10,442 nucleotides of DNA from Candidatus Omnitrophota bacterium. Lineage in GTDB: Bacteria; Omnitrophota; Gorgyraeia; Tantalellales; Tantalellaceae. The stretch is from positions 1-10,442 of the forward strand of contig JAHIZQ010000126.1 of the NCBI GenBank assembly GCA_018814505.1, in the 5' to 3' direction. Positions 1-6,576 of this stretch are shown one piece after another (position 1 is the stretch's first letter; each line of letters starts with the position of its first letter). The translations under genes and the position numbers were made by a program. Under the pieces are notes generated by a model. It saw only the letters and a list, made by a program, of their open reading frames with translations, was not told the origin of the DNA and made no database searches.

Positions 1-396
1 AAAAAAATTATGTACTTTTCGCCCAAATCGAGAATGCCATGCCGGATCCATAATTTTGGATAAGGTATTTTTTCGTTCCAAAGCCGCGGCATCTGTCATG
101 TCCGCGACATACCTTACAAACATTTTTATCCGGCTGTACTCATTTTTGTAAAGCACATAACTCGTTTCTATGTGATCATCTTTCTCATCCAGATAAGCCT
201 CTGAATACACAAATTCTAAAGCAGTGTTTTCTGTATTTAATTTACCCCAAATAAGTTTTCCATCTGTCTCTTCCAGGAAAACAGTGTTTCCAGAGAAATC
301 CTTAAGGCAAGCATCTTTGGCGCGGCCTTTTAAAAAAGCCCCTATAACCGTACAAAGGACAACAAAAATAATTGTAATAAAAAAAGTGTCTGGCAT
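1..396 (-). CDS. Membrane-anchored protein of unknown function (3' end beyond the left edge)
   Basis: An open frame runs from an ATG at 396 to the window edge without a stop, giving 132 residues of an incomplete protein. The start is supported by a GAGG at 404-401, four bases upstream, and by a gap of only 18 bases after the glgC stop, so it is probably the next gene of the operon. Residues 5-22 form one hydrophobic helix (FFITIIFVVLCTVIGAFL) followed at once by KGRAK, which suggests an N-terminal anchor with the rest in the cytoplasm. Residues 30-62 (CLKDFSGNTVFLEE, then DGKLIWGKL, then EFVY) look like a small beta-rich unit. A conserved-looking stretch IETSYVLYKNEY follows at 76-87. It recalls a family of conserved hypothetical proteins but I cannot name it. 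There is no enzymatic motif, and no link to glycogen beyond position. Confidence 0.75.
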   Translation of the reverse strand, partial: MPDTFFITIIFVVLCTVIGAFLKGRAKDACLKDFSGNTVFLEETDGKLIWGKLNTENTALEFVYSEAYLDEKDDHIETSYVLYKNEYSRIKMFVRYVADMTDAAALERKNTLSKIMDPAWHSRFGRKVHNFF

Positions 397-414
397 ATAT
401 CCTCGTTGGTCATT

Positions 415-1668
415 CTATATAACTGTCCCAGACGGTATAACGGCTCCCTTATTGACAACAACTATCCCATCCCGGATAAAATAATTTTCACCATCAAAAT
501 TGTCCAGGTTTTTCCTGTTTACAATTTCAACTCCGTCTCCGATACGCACATTTTTGTCCAGAATAGCATTTTTAATGCGGCAATTTTTTCCCACGCCTAA
601 AACAGGTATGTTTTCTGAAAGGTTTTTATCAATCTGTTCCACTGTTTCGTAATAATCACACCCCATGGCAATTGTGTCCTCAATTACCGAGCCGTCGCCC
701 ACTCTAAACCTCAGGCCTATCACTGAATGTTTTATACTCGCTGAAAGTACAATCGCGCCTTCCGAAACAATACAGCTTTCAACGCGGCTTTTTTCAAATT
801 TGGCAGGAGGCAAATATCTTGTTCGTGTAAATATCTGCCATTTTTCATCAAAAATATCAAGAGGCGGTATAGAATCCGTTAAGGACAGGTTCTCCTCATA
901 AAATGACTTTATTGTCCCGATATCCCGCCAATATCCGTTAAAAAGAAAAGCATAAGTCAAATTATCCCGAATCGCTTTCGGGATAATTTCTCTACCAAAG
1001 TCATCCTGTTGGTTCGATTTAAGAAGCTCAATTAAAGTTGTTTTTTTAAATAGGTAAATACCCATTGACCCCAAAAAACTTGTATTATCCCCCGTTCTTA
1101 TTGACATACCTGATACGTCCGAATCGTTTTCGGGTTTTTCCACGAATCCTGTTATCCTCGCGTTTTCATCTATACCTACAATCCCGAACCTTGAAACCTC
1201 ATCCGGTCTAACAGAATTAGAAGCAATTGTTACTTCCGCGCCTTTTGCCAAATGATATCTGTACATTTCCGTCAGATCCATTTTATAAAGCTGATCTCCC
1301 GATAAAACCAATATGTGTTTTATATCCGGATGGTTAAAATGCTTAAGACATCTCCTCACAGCATCGGCCGTGCCCTGAAACCAGTTTGTATCTTCCATAG
1401 ACTGTTCCGCCGCCATAACCTCAATAAACCCTTTTGTAAAAGAATCCATTTTATACGTACGGCTTATATGTTTATTCAATGATTCGGATAAAAACTGCGT
1501 AAGGATATAGATGCGATTAAATCCTGAATTAAGACAATTACTGACAGGAATGTCAATTAACCTGTACTTTCCGAAAATCGGGGCGGCAGGCTTACACCTC
1601 TCTTTTGTGAGAGGAAAAAGCCTTGTTCCCCTGCCGCCTCCAAGAATTACACACAACACTTCCTTCAT
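415..1668 (-). CDS. glgC: Glucose-1-phosphate adenylyltransferase (ADP-glucose pyrophosphorylase)
   Basis: Makes ADP-glucose and pyrophosphate from ATP and glucose-1-phosphate, the committed step of bacterial glycogen synthesis, in the cytoplasm. The 417 residues are close to the usual length. The nucleotidyltransferase domain (about 1-270) has GGGRGTRL at 10-17, KYRLIDIPVSN at 34-44, FQGTADAVRR at 97-106, LSGD at 122-125 (catalytic Asp125), FVEKP at 175-179 (sugar-phosphate Lys178) and YWRDIGT at 246-252. A left-handed beta-helix domain follows (about 295-417). MGCDYYET at 335-342 and the ending GAVIPSGTVI resemble cyanobacterial and plant enzymes more than E. coli GlgC. Lys372 (LDKNVRI) and Lys407 (VVVNKGAVI) align with the two Anabaena 3-phosphoglycerate-site lysines, as I recall them. 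The ATG is preceded only by a weak purine run (AAGAAAAAGA). An in-frame stop upstream excludes a longer form. The 83-base gap before it holds no convincing promoter. Confidence 0.97.
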   Translation of the reverse strand: MKEVLCVILGGGRGTRLFPLTKERCKPAAPIFGKYRLIDIPVSNCLNSGFNRIYILTQFLSESLNKHISRTYKMDSFTKGFIEVMAAEQSMEDTNWFQGTADAVRRCLKHFNHPDIKHILVLSGDQLYKMDLTEMYRYHLAKGAEVTIASNSVRPDEVSRFGIVGIDENARITGFVEKPENDSDVSGMSIRTGDNTSFLGSMGIYLFKKTTLIELLKSNQQDDFGREIIPKAIRDNLTYAFLFNGYWRDIGTIKSFYEENLSLTDSIPPLDIFDEKWQIFTRTRYLPPAKFEKSRVESCIVSEGAIVLSASIKHSVIGLRFRVGDGSVIEDTIAMGCDYYETVEQIDKNLSENIPVLGVGKNCRIKNAILDKNVRIGDGVEIVNRKNLDNFDGENYFIRDGIVVVNKGAVIPSGTVI

Positions 1669-1751
1669 CGTAAATCTTTTTCTTGTTTTACGTTAACCGT
1701 TTAAAGATACACTACACACACTGCTTTTAAAATAAGTAAATTTTTATTTTC

Positions 1752-1979
1752 CTATTTTTTCAAGCTGGCCATAATAGCTTTTTCTGCCCTGTACCAATCC
1801 AATAAGTCACTGCCATGATTATACCCTCTTTCAACATAAAAGCTATACGCTTTTTTAGCTATCAAGGACTGTAACTCTTCAGGGCTTATTTTCTTAAAAG
1901 CTCTTTGTTGCGGTTTTGTCGCCGCGACCTTCTTCGCGGAAGACTTTCTTCGTAGCTTTCCAATAACTTTCTTCATCAT
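1752..1979 (-). CDS. Small basic DUF2934 protein
   Basis: A protein of about 75 residues. The first ~30 residues are strongly basic (MMKKVIGKLRRKSSAKK and on), and the C-terminal ~40 match the DUF2934 signature: IAKKAYSFYVERGYNHG, then DLLDWYRAEKAI. DUF2934 has no established biochemical function; the basic tail would suit nucleic-acid or polyanion contact, but that is inference. I chose the ATG at 1979 because AGAAGGGGG lies at 1994-1986, six bases upstream. The frame stays open to an ATG at 2042, but that would put the tail of a 7-base repeat array into the protein and has no ribosome site. The second ATG at 1976 is an equally possible start. It sits between the branching enzyme and glgC, so it is probably co-transcribed, and may be an accessory or regulatory protein of glycogen metabolism. 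Confidence 0.85.
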   Translation of the reverse strand: MMKKVIGKLRRKSSAKKVAATKPQQRAFKKISPEELQSLIAKKAYSFYVERGYNHGSDLLDWYRAEKAIMASLKK

Positions 1980-1985
1980 TCCCAA

Positions 1986-1994
1986 CCCCCTTCT
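1986..1994 (-). promoter_or_regulatory. Ribosome binding site of the DUF2934 gene
   Basis: AGAAGGGGG on the minus strand, six bases before the tandem ATGATG at 1979-1974. It decides the start of the small gene in favour of 1979 (or 1976) over the upstream in-frame ATG at 2042, which lacks such a site. Confidence 0.7.
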
Positions 1995-2023
1995 TACTTT
2001 TGCATGTTTCATATATTGATCCA

Positions 2024-2067
2024 CCATTAACCATTTAACCATCTACCATTCACTATTCAACTATCCA
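2024..2067 (-). repeat. Degenerate 7-base tandem repeat between branching enzyme and DUF2934 gene
   Basis: Read on the minus strand from 2067 to 2024 the units are TGGATAG, (T)TGAATAG, TGAATGG, TAGATGG, TTAAATGG and TTAATGG, that is about six copies of a T-G/T-A-A-T-G-G-like heptamer with one-base insertions. The first unit contains the TAG stop of the branching enzyme, so the array starts exactly where coding ends. It is too short-phased for a CRISPR array and forms no strong hairpin. The units happen to contain ATG triplets, which creates a false N-terminal extension for the DUF2934 frame. Function unknown; it may be slippage-derived filler. Confidence 0.6.
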
Positions 2068-4316
2068 TACACGCTATAATCAATGTCTTTGAATAGGGTA
2101 TAAACCTTTTCTGCTGAAGTTAACATCTGGATATCAATATTCCCGCTTTTTAATTGTTCATGTAAAGCAAGGAACCTCCCTACGTGTTCTTCTGTACGTA
2201 AAACCGCATACCCTAAAAGAGTTCCCGTTTTCATTATAAAAGCCCAATCACTTGCCTGCGCGAGTAAAAGTTCCCTTGCCATTTGGTTTAACACCCGCCG
2301 AGTTATTCCTCCAGCGTTTTTATTTTCCCGGGCCGCACACACCATAAGCTCGGTTATTTTATGCAAATGCCTGTATATCCAATCATTCGATCCGTTAAGC
2401 CACATTTCATTGTACCCTTTCCATCCCCAGCTCGACATTGCAGGTGAAATGGAAGGATATTCGTCATAATATTCCAGATATTCACTTGGCGTAATTGTTT
2501 CAAGTATCCCCTGCGAATCATTAACTTTTCTTAAGAAAAACCCTAACCAATCCGGACCTTCAAACCACCAATGCCCGAAAAGTTCCGCGTCATACGGAGC
2601 TACGATTATGGGGGTTCTATCCATCGTACCTTTAATGTGCTCTATTTGTTTTTCCCTGTTGAAAAAAAAGTTCCCCGCGTGAAGTTCTGCTGTTTCCAAA
2701 GCTTTATGTCTGTCATAGAAATCTTTTTCATCTGTCTGGCCCGTTATGCGGTAATACTTTATCCCAGTATTAAGCCTTGCACCGCACCCATTAATAAATG
2801 GTTTCACATAATCATAATCGAGATCAAAACCAATGTCCCTATAGTATTCCCTGTAATTATAATCTCCCGGATATCCCTCTTTAGAACTCCAGACCGCTTT
2901 TGAACTTTCACCGTCTCGACCGAAAACAAACGTACCAGATTCGGTTTCATACGGGCTATATACGCCGTATTTGGGATCGGGCGTTCCTGAATATATACCA
3001 TGTGATTCAACAAAAAAATATTTTATTCCACATTCAGCCAAAATTTTTTCATGTCCCGGCTGATACCCACATTCAGGAAGCCATATGCCCCTTGGAATTA
3101 ATCCAAAAACACTTTTATAAACTTCAACTGCCACTTTTACCTGCGCTTTTACGGCAGTAGGGTGCATATCCATAAACGGCAAATATCCATGAGTAGCACA
3201 ACATGTAATTATTTCGAGTTTCCCAAGATCCTGAAATTTTTTAAATGCCGAAACAACGTCACTATTATATTTATGCTGAAAAACATATTTTGTGTTGTTA
3301 AACTTCTCAAGATACATCACCGCAAGCTTATTAACCTTTTTATCTTTCCGGGTACGTTTTACCTCTAATTCAGCTAAATGTATTAATTTGTTCAAATGCT
3401 CCATATAGCGGTTGATAAGAAATTCATCTTTGAGCATGCAAATAAGGCTTGGACTTAAAGATAAAGTTAGACGAAAATCAACTTCGTCATCAACAAGGCC
3501 GTCAAAAACGTTTATAAGCGGAATGTACGTATCGGTAATGGCTTCAAACAGCCACCTTTCTTCTAAAGAAGTTTTATATTCCGGATGTTTCACAAAAGGT
3601 AAATGAGCATGTAATACTAACGCTATAAATCCCTGCCCTTTTGTTTTTCTTACCTTGCGCAGACGTTTATTCTCCCGCATACTTTTTTCATCTGCCAAAA
3701 AACTCTTTGTCATAAGATTCGCCGACCCCATAACAAAATCATTTTTCACGGTTTTTGAGATAAACGCAGTATTTGACTTCATTATCGGAAAAAATCCGTC
3801 CCGACTGGAAACAAAACCTATTTCTACTATCCATTTTTCCCAATTCGTATCAGCCATTGGTATATACCAACAACGTACCTCGTCACTAATTTCAATGTCT
3901 TTTATGGGAATAACATTGTCCTCTTCAACCGCATAAACTCTAAGCACTTTTTTTAATTCCACCGATTCAATTGAAGCCGTTTTCCTAATGCTTTCTTCCG
4001 TTTGTTTTTTTGTATCCCAATAAACGTAAAGGAGTTCAGGGCTAGCAACCATTAGAACTATTCTATTTTCGTCATATCGTTCGGGAATATAAAACTTTCG
4101 TTTCAGGTTGGAAGTTTCATGTGGTTTATCGTTGCTTGTTTGCATAGATATCTTTTTTTTAACAATAGAACTAATCTTCGCACCAAGTTTCTTCATGGTA
4201 CCCTTTCGATAAAAGAGTTCATCAACAACTGCAATTGTACTCTCCGCTTGGACAGGTGTCAATAGCAATACACAAAAAATCAACAAAATTTTTACTGTTT
4301 TAGCTACCGAGCACAA
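2061..4316 (-). CDS. DUF4912-GH57 1,4-alpha-glucan branching enzyme with a signal-peptide-like N-terminus
   Basis: GH57 branching enzymes cut an alpha-1,4 chain and rejoin it through an alpha-1,6 bond, making glycogen branches. In 751 residues I see a DUF4912 domain at about 76-188 (IVLMVASPELLYVYWD at 86-101, WIVEIGF, SNTAFI), a basic linker (about 211-226), a GH57 barrel from 229, and a C-terminal DUF1957-like helical region. The family motifs are HAHLPFV at 236-242, ATHGYLP at 374-380, IWLPECGYQPG with nucleophile Glu415, PYDAELFGHWWFEGP with acid/base Asp576, and LLLAQASDW at 683-691. The start is TTG, three bases after GAGGAG (4325-4320) and 21 bases after the preceding stop. It adds MCSVAKTVK, hydrophobic ILLIFCVLLL and a VQA/ES cleavage-like site at 24/25. 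That is odd for a normally cytoplasmic enzyme. The alternative start is ATG at 4196 (Met41), with a weaker AAAGGG before it, which removes the leader. Confidence 0.92.
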   Translation of the reverse strand: MCSVAKTVKILLIFCVLLLTPVQAESTIAVVDELFYRKGTMKKLGAKISSIVKKKISMQTSNDKPHETSNLKRKFYIPERYDENRIVLMVASPELLYVYWDTKKQTEESIRKTASIESVELKKVLRVYAVEEDNVIPIKDIEISDEVRCWYIPMADTNWEKWIVEIGFVSSRDGFFPIMKSNTAFISKTVKNDFVMGSANLMTKSFLADEKSMRENKRLRKVRKTKGQGFIALVLHAHLPFVKHPEYKTSLEERWLFEAITDTYIPLINVFDGLVDDEVDFRLTLSLSPSLICMLKDEFLINRYMEHLNKLIHLAELEVKRTRKDKKVNKLAVMYLEKFNNTKYVFQHKYNSDVVSAFKKFQDLGKLEIITCCATHGYLPFMDMHPTAVKAQVKVAVEVYKSVFGLIPRGIWLPECGYQPGHEKILAECGIKYFFVESHGIYSGTPDPKYGVYSPYETESGTFVFGRDGESSKAVWSSKEGYPGDYNYREYYRDIGFDLDYDYVKPFINGCGARLNTGIKYYRITGQTDEKDFYDRHKALETAELHAGNFFFNREKQIEHIKGTMDRTPIIVAPYDAELFGHWWFEGPDWLGFFLRKVNDSQGILETITPSEYLEYYDEYPSISPAMSSWGWKGYNEMWLNGSNDWIYRHLHKITELMVCAARENKNAGGITRRVLNQMARELLLAQASDWAFIMKTGTLLGYAVLRTEEHVGRFLALHEQLKSGNIDIQMLTSAEKVYTLFKDIDYSVYG

Positions 4317-4325
4317 TATCTCCTC
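4317..4325 (-). promoter_or_regulatory. Strong ribosome binding site before a TTG start
   Basis: GAGGAG at 4325-4320 followed by ATA and TTG at 4316, placed in the 21-base gap after the stop of the preceding GH57 gene. No other in-frame start lies at a usable distance: a GTG just beyond it, in another frame, meets a stop after four codons. The site therefore supports translation of the hydrophobic leader rather than initiation 120 bases downstream at ATG 4196. Confidence 0.7.
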
Positions 4326-4337
4326 ACCCGAAATTCA

Positions 4338-6467
4338 TTACGCTGAAATTTTTAATACAAATGTAAACTCTTTCTTTTCGGATGGGTTCAATTCTAGCGC
4401 TATTCGCGGCAATATCACTGAACTTTGATAATTAAGTTCATAGGCTTTTTCTGATTGCGAAACCGTTTTGAGAGGGAAAACCCACAATCCGCATTTTTCA
4501 CTAAAACTAAGGTCAAACGACAACTTGCTCTCAGTATCACCCGCAGTTATCTGCACGGCTTCATTCTGAATAATTTTTTCTTTAAAACTGAAAGGGGGTT
4601 TGTGGCCCTTAACCGTAAAAAAATATCTGTCCGAATCAGCTAACGGCATTGTTAAATTAAACTCCGGAGCAAAAATGGAATTAACAGCATTACCACTCTT
4701 ATTTGTAATTACGTACTTGATCAAACATTCCGACTTGTTTTTAAAAACGTTTATTTCTTTTATTAGAGAAACCTCATCGCCGGAAACTCTACCGTTTCTC
4801 TTTAAAACAACTAAAACTTTATCGGCATTCTTTTTAATTGCAAAATCATATTCAGCACTCAAAAAATTACCGGTTTCTTCGTACTTCTCGTCACTAAACG
4901 CGTCGATATTTACACCAGGAGAGAAAAAGTGATCAACTAAACTGTATCTTCCGCATTTATCGTAATTTAAATGCATAGCCGCGTTTTCTTCAAACTTGCG
5001 TCCAGCATCATGAATAGTCTTTGGTTCATTTTCCGAACCAACCGCGTCTTGATTAGCACTCTCCAATATCTTTTTATGGTAAGCTTCTTTTTTTCGGCTA
5101 AGTGAATTTATAAGGTTACACCAAACCTCTTTTGAATCAAGTTCTTTTAAAATTCCCCCTTCGGCCGGAGAAAAATATGCCGCCATTTTACGGTTTTCCA
5201 CTATAATCTCGTCAAACCCGTCCCCATTAAAATCTAAAATCTCTGCGTTTAAAAAATCTTTTTTTTCTAAAGAAGCTTTATCGATCAAAACCTCACTTTT
5301 AATCAGGTGTTCATACACAGCCGACCGCAATTTAAATAAGTATAGCCCCCCGAAAACTCCGTGCCAATACGCGCAATTGCATTGCCCGCGAAAAAGTTCC
5401 TTTTCAGCTTGTTCTAAAAAACTTTTACTATTTTTATTATCGTAAACTTTTTCCAGTTTCCGACTTACATATATCATCTTCTTATGCATATGATTAGATT
5501 CGGGATACTTTGAAAGAAAATTACGCCAAAACCCGCCTCTTATAAACGGTTTATAAAAATCTTGTTTCCCCAAAAACTTGATGTCAGATTTTACCGATTC
5601 CATCCATACTTGAGTATCGGCCGGAAGTGCCCATTCACACATTTCTTCATAAGAGACTGCCGAGAGGTATACCCTTCCTTCCGGAGCGCGGTTTTCCAAA
5701 ACTTCTGACAGTTTTACAGTATTCAGCCATTCCGCGTTCTGCATTATTGCGTCCAAAAAATTCTCCAGCCATTTTTCCTGAAACACCCATTTATGAGTTC
5801 CCGGCCACTCTCCGAATTTTTCACCATCGTCACCATAGACAAAAAGAGGTGAAGCGTTCCCCGAAGCAATATTTTTCATATAATTTATTGTTTCTTCAGG
5901 CAAATGAAACGGCATATTGTACCGCAGAACTTTATCCGAAGGGAAAACTGCTAAATGCTTCGCGTTATCCTCTGTAGTATAATACCCGTATGTTTTATCT
6001 TTCGGAACTCCTGAATACAAGAAATGTGTGTCGTCTAAAATAACATATTTTATCCCGCTATCCTCAAGCGTAGACGGAAGAAAAGGTTCCCAAACTCTTT
6101 CCGCAATCCACGCGCCTTGCGGCTTAAAACTGAACTTTTTAAAGATATAATCATTCAAAAGTTTTATTTGCTTTATTCTATCTTTTTCCGGAATAACCGG
6201 AAGTATGGGTTCATAAAACCCCCCGCTTATTATTTCGACCTGGTTTTTTTTAACCATTTTGCGCACTAGTTCAATAACCTCAGGACGGTTCTGTTCCACC
6301 CACTCAAACAAGCACCCTGTAAAATGAAAATTCATCTTTATAGAAGGATACTTTCTTACAGTCTCTAAAAAGGGAATGTAGCAATTATCACAAGCCCTCT
6401 CTATCACAGAATCAAAATTCCCGACAGGTTGATGAAAATGCAAAGCCAAAGCGAGATCAGCTTTCAT
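4338..6467 (-). CDS. GH57 4-alpha-glucanotransferase / alpha-amylase (Thermococcus litoralis type)
   Basis: This type moves maltooligosaccharide segments between alpha-1,4 glucans or hydrolyses them, so it likely trims or recycles glycogen chains in the cytoplasm. The 709 residues hold the GH57 catalytic domain first, then regions corresponding to DUF1925 and the beta-rich DUF1926. All five GH57 motifs are visible: HFHQP (10-14), SGGFYEP (81-87), WIAERVWEP (120-128), YGDDGEKFG (211-219) and YWHGVFGG (367-374). Glu123 and Asp214 carry the same numbers as the nucleophile and acid/base of the T. litoralis enzyme, so the N-terminal half is collinear with it. A DxNxDGxDE loop at 412-420 looks like a calcium-binding site at the domain junction. 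The ATG has a strong site (GGAGGGG) just upstream, and there is no signal peptide. Whether transferase or hydrolase activity dominates cannot be told from sequence. Confidence 0.93.
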   Translation of the reverse strand: MKADLALALHFHQPVGNFDSVIERACDNCYIPFLETVRKYPSIKMNFHFTGCLFEWVEQNRPEVIELVRKMVKKNQVEIISGGFYEPILPVIPEKDRIKQIKLLNDYIFKKFSFKPQGAWIAERVWEPFLPSTLEDSGIKYVILDDTHFLYSGVPKDKTYGYYTTEDNAKHLAVFPSDKVLRYNMPFHLPEETINYMKNIASGNASPLFVYGDDGEKFGEWPGTHKWVFQEKWLENFLDAIMQNAEWLNTVKLSEVLENRAPEGRVYLSAVSYEEMCEWALPADTQVWMESVKSDIKFLGKQDFYKPFIRGGFWRNFLSKYPESNHMHKKMIYVSRKLEKVYDNKNSKSFLEQAEKELFRGQCNCAYWHGVFGGLYLFKLRSAVYEHLIKSEVLIDKASLEKKDFLNAEILDFNGDGFDEIIVENRKMAAYFSPAEGGILKELDSKEVWCNLINSLSRKKEAYHKKILESANQDAVGSENEPKTIHDAGRKFEENAAMHLNYDKCGRYSLVDHFFSPGVNIDAFSDEKYEETGNFLSAEYDFAIKKNADKVLVVLKRNGRVSGDEVSLIKEINVFKNKSECLIKYVITNKSGNAVNSIFAPEFNLTMPLADSDRYFFTVKGHKPPFSFKEKIIQNEAVQITAGDTESKLSFDLSFSEKCGLWVFPLKTVSQSEKAYELNYQSSVILPRIALELNPSEKKEFTFVLKISA

Positions 6468-6509
6468 ACCCCTCCCCTTTCAAAACACGTTTCATGTTAC
6501 AAACGGACA

Positions 6510-6553
6510 GGCGCAGGGGCCATGTACCACACAGAGCACATGGCCCCTGCGCC
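6510..6553 (-). repeat. Perfect 16-bp inverted repeat in the glgA-GH57 gap
   Basis: The arms GGCGCAGGGGCCATGT (6510-6525) and its exact complement (6538-6553) enclose a 12-base loop. Twelve of the 16 pairs are G:C, in strong contrast to the AT-rich surroundings. On the transcript the hairpin begins 23 bases after the stop of the fusion gene and ends 42 bases before the next ATG. No U-tract follows (the next bases are TGTCCGTTTGTAAC), so it is not a canonical intrinsic terminator. It could be an mRNA-stabilising or processing hairpin that sets unequal expression within the operon, a factor-dependent terminator, or a copy of a dispersed palindromic repeat. Confidence 0.85.
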
Positions 6554-6576
6554 ACATTATAAATCAGCGTAACCGG

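Noticed and set aside
1669..1751. Promoter for glgC in the 83-base gap
   Set aside because: A TATCTT-like -10 can be drawn but no -35 at good spacing matches, and AT-rich sequence gives such boxes by chance.
1979..2042. N-terminal extension of the DUF2934 gene to an ATG at 2042
   Set aside because: It would translate the tail of the heptamer repeat, has no ribosome site, and is unlike other DUF2934 proteins; a strong site precedes 1979.
2024..2067. CRISPR-like array
   Set aside because: Units are only about 7 bases long and contiguous, with no spacers.
2804..3013. Short minus-strand frame inside the branching enzyme gene
   Set aside because: It lies in another frame across conserved GH57 coding sequence and has no recognisable product.
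2571..5977. Plus-strand open frames opposite the GH57 genes (for example 2571-2903, 4600-4932, 5627-5977)
   Set aside because: They are antisense to genes with clear catalytic motifs, show no recognisable domain, and are best explained as shadows.
6510..6553. Rho-independent terminator
   Set aside because: The stem is strong but no T-rich tract follows on either strand, so it is recorded as an inverted repeat.
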